Both the position numbers and the translations under genes were made by a program. A stretch of 64,000 bases of DNA, from the NCBI RefSeq assembly GCF_021532375.1, contig NZ_JAKGAP010000008.1:62001-126000 (forward strand), read 5' to 3'. This stretch comes from Paenibacillus alkaliterrae (lineage in GTDB: Bacteria; Bacillota; Bacilli; Paenibacillales; Paenibacillaceae). The notes below the pieces were generated by a model. That model did not search any database. It had not been told where the DNA came from and was given only the letters and a program-made list of their open reading frames with translations. Positions 7,077 through 17,080 of the stretch are shown in pieces (the stretch's first letter is position 1; each line of letters begins with the position of its first letter).

Positions 7077-9353
7077 ATGCTGTTGGTGAGGAGAACCTTT
7101 ACGCGAAGCGTAGCGTTTCGATGGATTGTCTCATACGCCGTTATTTTACTGATCCCTGTCATTTTAAGCATGATCGTATATAGCCAGACTAGGGATATCG
7201 TGAGATACGGGATCGAGCGGGCAAACGTCGCCGCTTTGAAGCAGGTGAAATATATTGTGGACGGGGAGCTGCACCAGATGGAGAGTCTGGCCGCGCAGTT
7301 GTCCATTCATTCGGCTGTCCGGAAATTTTTTGCCGGGAATCAAAAAGAAAACGCTTACCTAATCTATCAGACGAAACAGGAACTGAACAACCTGCTTTCG
7401 ACGACTGATTTTATCAAAGGGATCAATCTATATTCGAGTGCGCAGCAATCGGTGCTGTCGAGCGAAACGTATGGACAAGACCGGCTGTTTTTCGAGATGG
7501 AGCATCAGACGGACACATTCGCCTACGAGGACTGGCTGCAATTGATGGAGGCGCTGCAGCCGGGAAGGTATGTCCTGCTGCCGGTCGAGAATCAAGGTAA
7601 TAAAACGATAACTCCCTTCTATATACGGTCGTTCCCGATGCAAGCGGGAGCCGAGCCGGCAGGCACCTTGTTATTCCGGCTTAATGCCGAGAAGATCAAG
7701 ACGATGCTTCAGAATATCGACTGGGTGGAGCAAGGCCAAGTGTTCATCATGGATGCGAACGATCAAATCCTGTTTCAGAACTCCGGAGAATCGGCGCTGC
7801 CGCCTTCGTCATACCAGGAGTGGAATGACCGTGGGACAGGCACCTTTACTGACACGTTCCAGGGAGTTGAGTCGATGATTACGATCGAGTCGTCCGATAC
7901 GACGGGATGGAAGTATGTCAGCGTGTTCCCGACCGACGTGTTCTGGGAGCGTGCCCGGGCCATCCAAACGATGAATTTATTCGGGCTCTTGCTTTGTTTT
8001 GCGATCGGCGGCGCGGTTATTTATTATTTTGCCCGCAAAAACTACAACCCGGTAAAACAATTGATGAGCGTCTTCTCCCGGAGTCCGCTGCAAGGGATTG
8101 AGGCCGACTTGGATGAATACACTTTCATTCGAAGAAGCGTGCTCGAGACGATTCGTGAACGTGACGACATAAGCAATAAACACGATAAACAGCTTCAGGT
8201 TTTACAGAACTACTATCTGGGAAGGCTCTTGAAAGGCCAGGCGGATCGGAACGTACCCCTAGGGGAGCTCGCGAAGGCGCATAATTTGTCCTGGACATCC
8301 GACCGGTTCGCGGTGTTATTGTTCTATATCGACAGTGACGAGGGCGGAATAAGGGATCTGGCCTTGTCGCAGTTTATCGTGTCCAATATCCTTAAGGATG
8401 CTGTCGGTGACCGTTTAACGGTCCATTTCACGGATGTGGACGGTACACTCGCGGCGGTCGCAAATGTAGGCCCGGATCGCGCGGAGCAATGGAAGGACGA
8501 GATGGAGGACGCATTGGCGCAAGCATACGAATTCATCACGGCCCGGTACAAGCTTCGTTTCACAACGGTGGGGAGTGAGCTGCAGACTGGCTTGGACGGT
8601 GTGCATCAGGCATTTCTGCAGGCGCTGGAAGCCCAGGAATATCGTATGGTGCTGGGTGAAGGCATGATGATCTGGTACGGGGACGTGATGCCGAGCGAGA
8701 GCACTTATTTCTTCACGGTGAACGATCAGATGATTCTGATCAATTTCTTGAAAGCCGACGAGTTCGAGAAGGCCAAGAACATGATTGACAACGTTATCCA
8801 GCGGGCTTTCCAGAGGGAAACGTCGCTTGAAATCGCGAAGTTCGTCCTCCTTGATGTAGCGACGACGCTGATCAAGACGATTCCCGATCAAGAGCAATCC
8901 GGCATCGCCTGGGATGAATGGCGTCCGCTCAAGAGACTGATGTCATGCTCTACGAAGTGGGAGTTCCATCAAGAGCTTCTCGATTTCTTCGATCGGGTAT
9001 GCGGCGTGCTGCGAAACAAGCAAAGCGTACAGACGAGCGCCGGCATCGGCGAGAAAGTCGTCGAGTTCGTCACGGAGAACTTCAGCGACCGGGACTTAAG
9101 CGTGTCGATGATCGGTGATCGTTTTCGCCTGACGCCCCAATACGTATCGCGATTATTCCGTGAACATACGGGGCGTGGTCTGCACGATTATATCAGCCAG
9201 ACCCGCATAGAAGCTGCCAAGGAGATGCTGCAGGAAGGGGCAAGCGTCGACGTGACGGCTGAACGGGTCGGATTTTCAAGCGGCCATGCCTTTATTCGGG
9301 TGTTTAAGAAATACGAAGGGATTACACCCGGGAAATACAAAACGCTCCAGTAA
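7077..9353 (+). CDS. Membrane-bound sensor/AraC family transcriptional regulator
   Basis: 758-residue one-component regulator. TM1 is about residues 16-36, an extracellular Cache-like sensor domain of about 260 residues follows, TM2 is about 299-320, then a cytoplasmic linker region of GGDEF-like/YesN-type spacing and a C-terminal double helix-turn-helix of the AraC type (about 658-758, ending VGFSSGHAFIRVFKKY-type motif and PGKYK). This architecture is common in Paenibacillus carbohydrate loci, where one protein replaces the YesM/YesN sensor pair. AGGAGG lies at good spacing before the ATG. The next gene encodes a secreted-side binding lipoprotein 41 bases downstream, so the two probably sense an oligosaccharide together and control the downstream transport and hydrolase genes (inference). 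Confidence 0.9.
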   Translation: MLLVRRTFTRSVAFRWIVSYAVILLIPVILSMIVYSQTRDIVRYGIERANVAALKQVKYIVDGELHQMESLAAQLSIHSAVRKFFAGNQKENAYLIYQTKQELNNLLSTTDFIKGINLYSSAQQSVLSSETYGQDRLFFEMEHQTDTFAYEDWLQLMEALQPGRYVLLPVENQGNKTITPFYIRSFPMQAGAEPAGTLLFRLNAEKIKTMLQNIDWVEQGQVFIMDANDQILFQNSGESALPPSSYQEWNDRGTGTFTDTFQGVESMITIESSDTTGWKYVSVFPTDVFWERARAIQTMNLFGLLLCFAIGGAVIYYFARKNYNPVKQLMSVFSRSPLQGIEADLDEYTFIRRSVLETIRERDDISNKHDKQLQVLQNYYLGRLLKGQADRNVPLGELAKAHNLSWTSDRFAVLLFYIDSDEGGIRDLALSQFIVSNILKDAVGDRLTVHFTDVDGTLAAVANVGPDRAEQWKDEMEDALAQAYEFITARYKLRFTTVGSELQTGLDGVHQAFLQALEAQEYRMVLGEGMMIWYGDVMPSESTYFFTVNDQMILINFLKADEFEKAKNMIDNVIQRAFQRETSLEIAKFVLLDVATTLIKTIPDQEQSGIAWDEWRPLKRLMSCSTKWEFHQELLDFFDRVCGVLRNKQSVQTSAGIGEKVVEFVTENFSDRDLSVSMIGDRFRLTPQYVSRLFREHTGRGLHDYISQTRIEAAKEMLQEGASVDVTAERVGFSSGHAFIRVFKKYEGITPGKYKTLQ

Positions 9354-9394
9354 CGGCCTTGGAATAGGGCGGAAGGAGAAAGGAGGCAACTTGC

Positions 9395-11038
9395 ATGGAA
9401 AGGCAATTTCTCGGTTGGCTGAGGAAAAGCTGGATCTTGATGATCGGCTTTGCCCTATTTACGTCCGGATGCTTCGGTGGAGATAGCGGGGAAGAAAACT
9501 TGCCGGCCAAGGCGCCGACGGAGACGGGAACGGAGACAAAGACCGATAGTTCGGATACCAGCGGTTCCGCGGCGAACGGGGGGCCGTTCCAATATCCGAT
9601 GCAAGGCGCTCCGGAACTTACGTTAATGACGGAATTTCCCGACATGGGGAGGCCGAATCGGGGACCCATCGACCAAGAATATGAGAAACGAACGGGCATT
9701 CCGATTCAACATCTCGGCGGCGTTCCCATGCGGGATAACAAATTCAATTATCTTCTCGCATCCGGAAATTTGCCGGACATCTTTATGAATAACTGGCTCC
9801 AATTTCCCGGAGGTCCCGAGAAGGCGATCGAGCAGGGATATATTCTGCCTCTGAACGACGTCATCGATCGGTATGCGCCGAACTTTAAGCGAGTGCTCGA
9901 GGAAAATCCCGAAATCGATAAAATGTTGAAGACGGACAGCGGCATCTACTACGCGTTCCCGTTCATTCGTTCGGAAGAGGGCAGGGTATACGGCGGGCCG
10001 ATCGTACGGAAGGATTGGCTTGACGACCTCGGGTTGTCTGTCCCTGCGACAATCGACGAGTGGTACACGATGCTGAAGGCCTTCAAGGAGAAAAAGGGAG
10101 CTGCCGCGCCGTTGACGCTGCGAACCTTGTTCTTGGGTGAACGAACGGCAGGCTTTGCGGGGGCGTTCGGCGTCATGGGGAATTTCTACCTCGAAGACGG
10201 GAAAATAAAGTACGGTTATCTGGAACCGGGGTATCGTGATTATTTGGCGACGATGAGCAAGTGGTATCGGGAAGGGTTAATCGACAAGTACTTTGTCGCC
10301 CTGGATTTGGAGACCGTGGACAAGAAGCTGACGTCCGGGACAAGCGGAGCCACGATCGGCTGGCATGCGTACATCGAGAAATATAACGTTGCGGCGTTGT
10401 CGAACGGCTCGGCCGCCCGTTATGCGGCCGCTCCTTACCCGACCTTGGCCGAAGGAGCCATCCCCAAGTTTGGACAGCTCGACAACGCGTATGCGGGCAC
10501 CAGCTCGGCTGCGATCAAGGCTACGACGAAGCATCTGGAAGCTGCGGTCCGCTGGCTGGATTACGGGTATTCGAAAGAAGGCAGCATGCTGAACACGTAC
10601 GGCATTGAAGGCGTCACGTATACGATGGAGAACGGCCGGCCGGTGTATACGGATTTGGTCGTCGCGAATCCGGACGGTTTATCGAGCGACCAAGTGATGC
10701 TTCAATATGCGCACCAAACGAATTTTCCGATGATCCAACACGACGCTCAGCTGGAATGGAAGTTTGAAGAAACGAACCGGGCCCTTGAAATTTGGAGCAA
10801 GACGAAACATAAGGATTATTTGCTGCCCCCGATTACGCCAACGCCGGAAGAAGCTGACGAGCTGTCTGCGCTCATGGACGGGATTGGCGAGTATGTAAAC
10901 GATGCGGAGCTTCGCATCATTCTGGGCATAGATTCAATTGACGCTTACGACGAAATGGTGAAGCAGCTGAAGCTGCTTGGTATCGAACGGGTATTGGAAA
11001 TTAAACAAGCGGCATACCAACGGTATTTAAACAGATGA
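9395..11038 (+). CDS. Extracellular solute-binding lipoprotein (first of locus)
   Basis: 547 residues; family-1 type sugar-binding protein of the LipO/YtcQ group, typical length. The signal peptide ends in a lipobox TSGC with Cys26 as the lipid-modified residue, followed by an acidic, Thr/Ser-rich linker. An AAAGGAGG site precedes the ATG. It is cotranscribed with the AraC sensor and is cut off from the permease genes by a strong terminator at 11037-11069. The same locus has a second binding protein next to the permeases, so this copy may serve as ligand-presenting partner of the sensor rather than as the main transport component (inference). Confidence 0.9.
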   Translation: MERQFLGWLRKSWILMIGFALFTSGCFGGDSGEENLPAKAPTETGTETKTDSSDTSGSAANGGPFQYPMQGAPELTLMTEFPDMGRPNRGPIDQEYEKRTGIPIQHLGGVPMRDNKFNYLLASGNLPDIFMNNWLQFPGGPEKAIEQGYILPLNDVIDRYAPNFKRVLEENPEIDKMLKTDSGIYYAFPFIRSEEGRVYGGPIVRKDWLDDLGLSVPATIDEWYTMLKAFKEKKGAAAPLTLRTLFLGERTAGFAGAFGVMGNFYLEDGKIKYGYLEPGYRDYLATMSKWYREGLIDKYFVALDLETVDKKLTSGTSGATIGWHAYIEKYNVAALSNGSAARYAAAPYPTLAEGAIPKFGQLDNAYAGTSSAAIKATTKHLEAAVRWLDYGYSKEGSMLNTYGIEGVTYTMENGRPVYTDLVVANPDGLSSDQVMLQYAHQTNFPMIQHDAQLEWKFEETNRALEIWSKTKHKDYLLPPITPTPEEADELSALMDGIGEYVNDAELRIILGIDSIDAYDEMVKQLKLLGIERVLEIKQAAYQRYLNR

Positions 11039-11069
11039 CCTCCGAACAATTGGAGGTCGTTTTTTTTTA
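11037..11069 (+). terminator. Intrinsic terminator after sensor-lipoprotein pair
   Basis: GACCTCC (11037-11043) pairs with GGAGGTC (11052-11058), followed by a run of ten T. The stem begins within the stop codon of the lipoprotein gene. The 190 bases after it carry two copies of ACATTGATGG and must hold the promoter of the permease operon. Confidence 0.88.
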
Positions 11070-11259
11070 TTCCTATTGCGTCCGATTCGGGAAAGTGAGC
11101 CCCGGTTTCAAGTTGTCACCCGCGATTTCCTCGTTATCGTACATCATTTTCGTTATTGCACATTGATGGCAAAGGGCGTCTCCGATACATTGATGGAGCG
11201 ACGGAACGTCAGGCTTAGGGTCCAGCCAGGGGAAATTTTCATAAGGAAGTGATGATGGA

Positions 11260-12195
11260 ATGGCAGCTCATGCGCAAAACAAGGCTGTAGATACAACTCC
11301 GCTTTGGAAACACGTTAGAAAGGAATGGAAGCTGTATTCGTTCCTGGTTATACCCGTAATTTACTTCATCATCTTCAAGTATGCGCCGATGCTCGGGAAC
11401 ATTATCGCTTTCCGGAAGTATAGAGGCGGAACGAATTTCTTCGGGTCGGAATGGGTGGGATTTACTTATTTCGAGATGTTTATGAAGGATCCCACGTTCT
11501 GGAGAGCCTTTTTCAACGATCTAAACTTAAGCGTAAGCTATCTCGTGGTCAAATTTCCTATCACCTTGCTGTTCGCGCTGCTGCTGAACGAATTGCGGAG
11601 AATCAAGTGGAAGAAGTTTGTTCAAACGGTATCGTACCTTCCCCATTTCATCTCCATGGTTATCGTGGCGGGGATGATTAAGGAGATGGTTTCCTTAACG
11701 GGACCGATCAACAATGTATTGGCCTCACTCGGGTTCGATAAGATCTCGTTTATCTCATTGCCCGAGTGGTTTCCGGCGCTTTATGTCACCTCAGGCATCT
11801 GGCAAAGTCTTGGCTGGGGAACAATTCTGTATTTGGCTGCGATGACGGGCATTAATCCGGCGCTTTATGAAGCGGCGAAAATCGATGGCGCGAACCGGTT
11901 CCGATTGGCGATGCATGTCACGATTCCCGGCATTCTGCCGACGGTCATGGTGCTCTTGATCCTGGATATCGGCAGCATCTTGGGTTCGAATTTCGAGAAA
12001 ATCCTGCTCTTGTACAATCCTCTGACTTATGAAACGGCGGACGTCATCTCCACCTACGTCTACCGAATGGGCATCACCGGCAGCAACTTTAGTTATGCGA
12101 CGGCGGTAGGTCTGTTCGAAGGCATCATCGGACTGATCCTGGTGACGATCGCGAACGAAGTTTCGAAGAGAACGACGAAATCCAGCTTGTGGTAG
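11260..12195 (+). CDS. ABC sugar transporter permease, LplB type
   Basis: 311-residue inner-membrane permease with six expected membrane segments (first about residues 24-44) and the EAA loop YEAAKIDGANRF near residue 203, which docks the ATPase. It belongs to the LplB/YteP group that imports oligosaccharides, including aldouronates in related Paenibacillus. No ATPase gene is in the operon; these systems usually share an MsmX-like ATPase encoded elsewhere. It is followed 15 bases later by the partner permease. Confidence 0.93.
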   Translation: MAAHAQNKAVDTTPLWKHVRKEWKLYSFLVIPVIYFIIFKYAPMLGNIIAFRKYRGGTNFFGSEWVGFTYFEMFMKDPTFWRAFFNDLNLSVSYLVVKFPITLLFALLLNELRRIKWKKFVQTVSYLPHFISMVIVAGMIKEMVSLTGPINNVLASLGFDKISFISLPEWFPALYVTSGIWQSLGWGTILYLAAMTGINPALYEAAKIDGANRFRLAMHVTIPGILPTVMVLLILDIGSILGSNFEKILLLYNPLTYETADVISTYVYRMGITGSNFSYATAVGLFEGIIGLILVTIANEVSKRTTKSSLW

Positions 12196-12210
12196 AAAGG
12201 AGCCAATCCG

Positions 12211-13083
12211 GTGAATCGAACCTCGGCTTTTAACGCTTTCACTATTGTAAACGGATTATTCATGATTCTGGTAGTCTTATTCACCTTATACCCTTTTGTC
12301 TATCTCGTGGCGCAGTCTTTCAGTTCTGAAGCCGCCATCTATGCCGGCGAGGTGACTATCTTTCCAGTCGAGTTTACGACCAAGACTTACGAAGTCATAC
12401 TGAGCAAACCTGACTTCTTCCGTTACTACTGGAATACGATTGTTTATTCTGTGGCAGGCACGCTTATCGCGGTGACCGCGACGGCCGTCATGTCCTATCC
12501 GCTTTCGAAAGATAAGCTGCGCCTTAATAAATTTTTTATCCCGTTCGTGCTGTTTACGATGTATTTCGGCGGCGGTCTCATACCGAACTACATCCTTGTC
12601 GCAAAGACACTCGGCATGAGAGATACGATCTGGGCCATCGTCATTCCGGGGGCGATCAGCGCCTTCAATGTCATCCTGATGAAGACGTTCTTCGCCGGCC
12701 TGCCGAACGAATTGGAAGAAGCGGGACGCGTCGACGGTCTGGGCGTGTTCGGGATTTTCACAAAAATTATTGTTCCTCTATCGAAGCCGATCCTTGTAAC
12801 GATTATGTTGTTCGTCATCGTCGGCATGTGGAACAACTGGTTCGGACCTTCGCTATTTTTACAAACGAAGGAGAAGTGGCCGGTCGCCTTGTATTTGAAA
12901 CAAATTATCGATAACGCGGTCAGCCCGGCCGAAATCGGGGCTACGTCCGAACAGACCAGCCAAATCGCGGCAAGTGTCAAATCAACGGCTATGGTACTCA
13001 CCTCGCTGCCCATTATCTGCATCTATCCTTTCGTGCAGAAGTATTTCGTGCAAGGGATGATGATCGGGGCAGTCAAGGAGTAA
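12211..13083 (+). CDS. ABC sugar transporter permease, YtcP/YesQ type
   Basis: 290 residues starting at a GTG preceded by GAAAGGAG. Second half of the permease pair, with an N-terminal membrane segment (about 12-34), an LEEAGRVDG EAA loop near residue 167, and a C-terminal GAVKE tail typical of the family (end of MIGAVKE). Cotranscribed with the LplB-type permease and the next binding protein. Confidence 0.93.
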   Translation: MNRTSAFNAFTIVNGLFMILVVLFTLYPFVYLVAQSFSSEAAIYAGEVTIFPVEFTTKTYEVILSKPDFFRYYWNTIVYSVAGTLIAVTATAVMSYPLSKDKLRLNKFFIPFVLFTMYFGGGLIPNYILVAKTLGMRDTIWAIVIPGAISAFNVILMKTFFAGLPNELEEAGRVDGLGVFGIFTKIIVPLSKPILVTIMLFVIVGMWNNWFGPSLFLQTKEKWPVALYLKQIIDNAVSPAEIGATSEQTSQIAASVKSTAMVLTSLPIICIYPFVQKYFVQGMMIGAVKE

Positions 13084-13167
13084 TCGATGTAATCGATATA
13101 ACCGGAAGGGCTACAGCCGTATCCGTTATATAAAAATCGCAGGAATCAAATAAAGGGAGGCAGCGGT

Positions 13168-14841
13168 ATGAAGAAATTAAGTAAAGCGGCATTCATGATG
13201 ATGCTGGCATTGATGGTCGTATTGGCGGCAGCGTGCAGTTCGTCTGAAAACGAAGGGGCTTTGGGCAATAAAACGCCCGTATCGGGTGGTGCAGGCACAA
13301 ACGGTGCGGATGCAGCGGAGGATTACGCTTTCGGGGAAGATCAGACATTCCGCTCGGGCGAACCGGTAACCTATTCTATGATGTACAGCGACCATGAGAA
13401 TTATCCTACGAAAGAGGACTGGAGACTCTGGAGCGCCATTAAAGAAAAGACGAATGTGAGCTTCGACCTGTCCATCACGGCAAGAACGGAATATGAAAAT
13501 CAAAAATCGTTGCTGGTGAACAGCGGCGATGCGCCTTATATCATCCCTAAAACGTACGACGAATCCGCTTTCGTTGCGTCCGGTCAAATCGTGCCCGTCA
13601 GCGATTGGGTGCAATACATGCCGAACTACATGAAGGCCGTCAAGGATTGGGGAATGGAAGAGGATCTGAAGGCCAAGTTGAGAGAAGACGGCAAATATTA
13701 CGTTCTTCCGGGCATGTGGGAGGTCGCTGGCGGCGGGTACTCCTATATCATTCGCAAAGATGTATTCGAAGCGGCGGGAGTGGACGTTCTCGGCCAAGAG
13801 GCGAACTGGACGTACGAAGATTTTGCCGAAGCGATGAAGAAGATCAAAGAACATACCGGTGCGAAATACGTATTCTCCGACCAGTTCCAGGGCAATTCCA
13901 CTTTGAGCATTGCCGCCGTTCAATACGGCGTTACCGGTGGATGGGGCATATCGAACGGCTCGGTATACGACCACGAGAAGCAGCAGTTCGTGTTCGCCAA
14001 CTCATCGGACGATTTCAAGAACTACCTGGGATATTTCAATAAGCTCGTAAAAGACGGCATTATGGATCCCGAATCCTTCACGCAAGAAGACGATACCGCT
14101 CGCGCTAAGTTCTTCAAAGGCGACAGCTTCGTCATTAACGGTAACTACCAGCAGTTGTCGGATTTTAAATCCAAGATGCAAGATCCGAACAGCGAACTGT
14201 ACATGATCACCCAACCGGGCGGACCGAAAGGCATGCTTCAGATCGAGACGTCCCGGCTGGAGAACGGTATTATGATCAGCCAGAACGCCCTCGACGATCT
14301 GGGCGAAGAAGGTTTTATCAAGATGCTTCGTTTCGTCGACTGGCTCTGGTATTCCAATGAAGGTCAAACGCTCAGCTTGTGGGGCGTAGAAGGCGAAACT
14401 TATGACCTGGATGCAAACGGAAACATCGCGCTCAAACCGGACATCTATTACAACGGGGTGAACGAAGGCGCAACGAAGCAGCTGAACGTCGATTACGGCT
14501 TCGCCGGCGGGGTATTCGCGTACGGGGGCTCCACCAAGCTCAAGATGTCCAAGATGACCGAAGGGGAAAAGGATTACTTTAACCGGATTCTGGAGACCCG
14601 CGAGCCTCGCAAGCTGGCGCCGCCGATCATGGCCACGCCGGAGGAAAGCGAGCAGATGAACCTGATCTCGACACCACTGATAGATTACGTAAAGACAATG
14701 ACCTTAAAGTTCATCACCGGTCAAGAAAGCCTCGACAACTGGAGCAACTATACGGCCCAGGTTGAAGCAAACGGCAGCAAGCGGTATACGGACATGGCCA
14801 ATGATATTTTTCAGAAGACCAAGAGTTTGCTGGGTAATTAA
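13168..14841 (+). CDS. Extracellular solute-binding lipoprotein (second of locus)
   Basis: 557-residue YtcQ/LplA-type binding protein with signal peptide and lipobox AAAC (Cys23), then a Ser/Gly/Asn linker. It follows the two permeases directly, so it is the likely substrate-delivering component of this importer. An AAAGGGAGG site precedes the start. A terminator or attenuator hairpin at 14854-14899 separates it from the hydrolase genes and would make the binding protein more abundant than the enzymes. Confidence 0.93.
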   Translation: MKKLSKAAFMMMLALMVVLAAACSSSENEGALGNKTPVSGGAGTNGADAAEDYAFGEDQTFRSGEPVTYSMMYSDHENYPTKEDWRLWSAIKEKTNVSFDLSITARTEYENQKSLLVNSGDAPYIIPKTYDESAFVASGQIVPVSDWVQYMPNYMKAVKDWGMEEDLKAKLREDGKYYVLPGMWEVAGGGYSYIIRKDVFEAAGVDVLGQEANWTYEDFAEAMKKIKEHTGAKYVFSDQFQGNSTLSIAAVQYGVTGGWGISNGSVYDHEKQQFVFANSSDDFKNYLGYFNKLVKDGIMDPESFTQEDDTARAKFFKGDSFVINGNYQQLSDFKSKMQDPNSELYMITQPGGPKGMLQIETSRLENGIMISQNALDDLGEEGFIKMLRFVDWLWYSNEGQTLSLWGVEGETYDLDANGNIALKPDIYYNGVNEGATKQLNVDYGFAGGVFAYGGSTKLKMSKMTEGEKDYFNRILETREPRKLAPPIMATPEESEQMNLISTPLIDYVKTMTLKFITGQESLDNWSNYTAQVEANGSKRYTDMANDIFQKTKSLLGN

Positions 14842-14853
14842 TTTCTTGAAAAC

Positions 14854-14899
14854 GGGCTGGGTGCGGTGTCCTCCAATGGACGTTGCACCTGCCCTTTTA
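14854..14899 (+). terminator. Intrinsic terminator/attenuator before aguA
   Basis: GGGC..GGTGC / GCACC..GCCC stem with an internal TCC/GGA pair, followed by TTTTATT. It is located 22 bases before the alpha-glucuronidase start codon, so partial readthrough must feed the downstream genes unless they have their own promoter. Confidence 0.75.
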
Positions 14900-14921
14900 T
14901 TAGAGTGGAGGGAATCTGGAC

Positions 14922-17000
14922 GTGAAAATAAGCGAAAAGACCAGTTACGAAGCATGGCTTCGTTATGAAGCAGTGGAAAATGATGCATTAAGGGCGAATT
15001 ACCGCCTTCGCTGCTCGGTGATCGTATCCGCGGAGCAGACGAAAGTATTGGGTACGGCGGCTAAAGAATTGGCGGAAGCCGTGCAGGCCATGACCGGGCA
15101 CGTCCCCGATATTGCTGCGATTCGAGACCGTCAGATCCCGTGCGTGATCATTGGGGTCTTAGGGAGAGGGGATCCGGAGATCGATGGCACAGCCGGGCCC
15201 GACGCAGATGAACTCGGCAGCGAAGGGTACGTGCTTAGAACGCTGAAAGGTCAGCAGGGAGAGGCGGATTGCATTGCGATCGTCGGGGCGTCGGACCGGG
15301 GCGCGCTGTATGGAGCCTTTCATTTGATTCGGATCATGCAGATGAGAGATTCGATCGAGGATCTGCATATCGTAGAGCATCCCGTCAACGGGCTGCGGAT
15401 GATCAATCAGTGGGACAACATGGACGGGACGATCGAACGCGGGTATGCGGGGAAATCGATTTTTTACCGGAACAATGGTTTTGTAGAGGACTTTACGCGA
15501 ATCCGGGACTATGCCCGCTTATTGGCCTCCACCGGAATCAACGCCATTACGATTAATAATGTCAACGTTCATCGTGAAGAAACGAATTTGATCACGGCGG
15601 AGTATGAACAGACGCTGTCGAAGGCTGCGGATGCGTTCGGAGCGTACGGCATTAAACTGTTCTTGAGCATTAACTTCGCGAGTCCGATCGCGGTCGGCGG
15701 ACTGCAGACGGCCGATCCGCTGGATCCGGCGGTAAGAAGCTGGTGGACAGAGCGGGCATCTGAGCTCTATCGGGCAATTCCCGAGTTCGGCGGTTTTCTG
15801 GTAAAGGCCGATTCCGAATTTCGTCCAGGTCCCTTTACGTATGGGCGGGACCATGCCGACGGAGCGAACCTGTTGGCCGAAGCGCTCGCTCCGCACGGCG
15901 GAGTGGTGATCTGGCGATGCTTCGTCTACAACTGTCTTCAGGATTGGCGTGATCGTTCGACGGACCGCGCTAAGGCGGCCTATGACCACTTCACACCGCT
16001 CGACGGCCGTTTTGCCGACAACGTTATACTGCAAATCAAGAACGGACCGATGGATTTTCAGGTTCGCGAGCCGGTATCGCCTTTGTTCGGTGGATTGAAA
16101 GATACGAATCAAATCCTGGAGCTGCAAATCACGCAAGAATATACGGGCCAGCAAAAGCATGTCTGCTATCTTGTGCCGTTATGGAAAGAGGTGCTCGATT
16201 TCGATACGTATGCCGCAGGCGAGGGTTCTACCGTCGCGAGGATCGCGAGCGGCGCCTTGCACAACCGTTCCTACGGCGGACTGGCGGCGGTATCGAACAT
16301 CGGGGACAGCGCTTGCTGGACCGGGCATCCGCTCTCTCAGGCAAATCTGTATGGCTATGGACGGTTGGCCTGGAACCCTGCACTATCCACCGAACAGATT
16401 ACCGCGGAATGGATTCGGCTCAGTCTCGGCAGCGATCCGATGGTTGAAGACGTCGTCTCTGGTATCCTGTTGAGGTCTTGGGGCATCTACGAAAGTTACA
16501 CCTCTCCGCTCGGCGTCGGCTGGATGGTCAATCCGAATCATCATTACGGGCCGAACGTGGACGGATACGAGTATTCGAAGTGGGGGACGTATCACTTCGC
16601 GGATCATCAAGGCATCGGAGTCGATCGTACCATCGGCACGGGAACCGGTTATACCGCCCAATACCACTCGCCGCAGCGTGAACTGTACGATTCGCTTGAA
16701 CGCTGCCCGGACGAATTGCTCCTGTTTTACCATCATGTCCCGTACACCCATGTCCTGCACAGCGGTAAAACGGTCATCCAGCATATCTACGATACCCATT
16801 TCGAAGGCGCAGAGGCGGCGGCAGCCCTGCTGGAGGCTTGGCAATCGATAAGAGGCAGGATCGACGAGGCTTATTTCGAGCTTGTCGCCTCCCGTTTATC
16901 CGAGCAGCGCGAGCACGCCAAGGAATGGCGGGACGTCATTAACACTTATTTCTTCCGGAAGTCTGGCATTGCAGACCGGCAAGATCGTCTGATCTATTAA
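14922..17000 (+). CDS. aguA: Alpha-glucuronidase, glycoside hydrolase family 67
   Basis: Removes (4-O-methyl)glucuronic acid from the non-reducing end of imported aldouronates, in the cytosol. 692 residues, the usual GH67 length. Visible GH67 hallmarks are [17 protein letters not shown] (about 163-180), KADSE with the expected general-acid Glu (about 292), and [11 protein letters not shown] followed by PLFGG, the segment carrying the other acidic catalytic pair. The start is GTG with GGAGGG upstream. It lies directly after an aldouronate-type ABC importer, as in the described Paenibacillus aldouronate-utilization cluster. No GH10 xylanase accompanies it here. Confidence 0.95.
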   Translation: MKISEKTSYEAWLRYEAVENDALRANYRLRCSVIVSAEQTKVLGTAAKELAEAVQAMTGHVPDIAAIRDRQIPCVIIGVLGRGDPEIDGTAGPDADELGSEGYVLRTLKGQQGEADCIAIVGASDRGALYGAFHLIRIMQMRDSIEDLHIVEHPVNGLRMINQWDNMDGTIERGYAGKSIFYRNNGFVEDFTRIRDYARLLASTGINAITINNVNVHREETNLITAEYEQTLSKAADAFGAYGIKLFLSINFASPIAVGGLQTADPLDPAVRSWWTERASELYRAIPEFGGFLVKADSEFRPGPFTYGRDHADGANLLAEALAPHGGVVIWRCFVYNCLQDWRDRSTDRAKAAYDHFTPLDGRFADNVILQIKNGPMDFQVREPVSPLFGGLKDTNQILELQITQEYTGQQKHVCYLVPLWKEVLDFDTYAAGEGSTVARIASGALHNRSYGGLAAVSNIGDSACWTGHPLSQANLYGYGRLAWNPALSTEQITAEWIRLSLGSDPMVEDVVSGILLRSWGIYESYTSPLGVGWMVNPNHHYGPNVDGYEYSKWGTYHFADHQGIGVDRTIGTGTGYTAQYHSPQRELYDSLERCPDELLLFYHHVPYTHVLHSGKTVIQHIYDTHFEGAEAAAALLEAWQSIRGRIDEAYFELVASRLSEQREHAKEWRDVINTYFFRKSGIADRQDRLIY

Positions 17001-17080
17001 AGGATGGAATATACCGGTATGCAGGTGTAAACTGGTGATATCCGGTAACTCCACACCAAACGAAAGCGGGCTCAGCGGCT

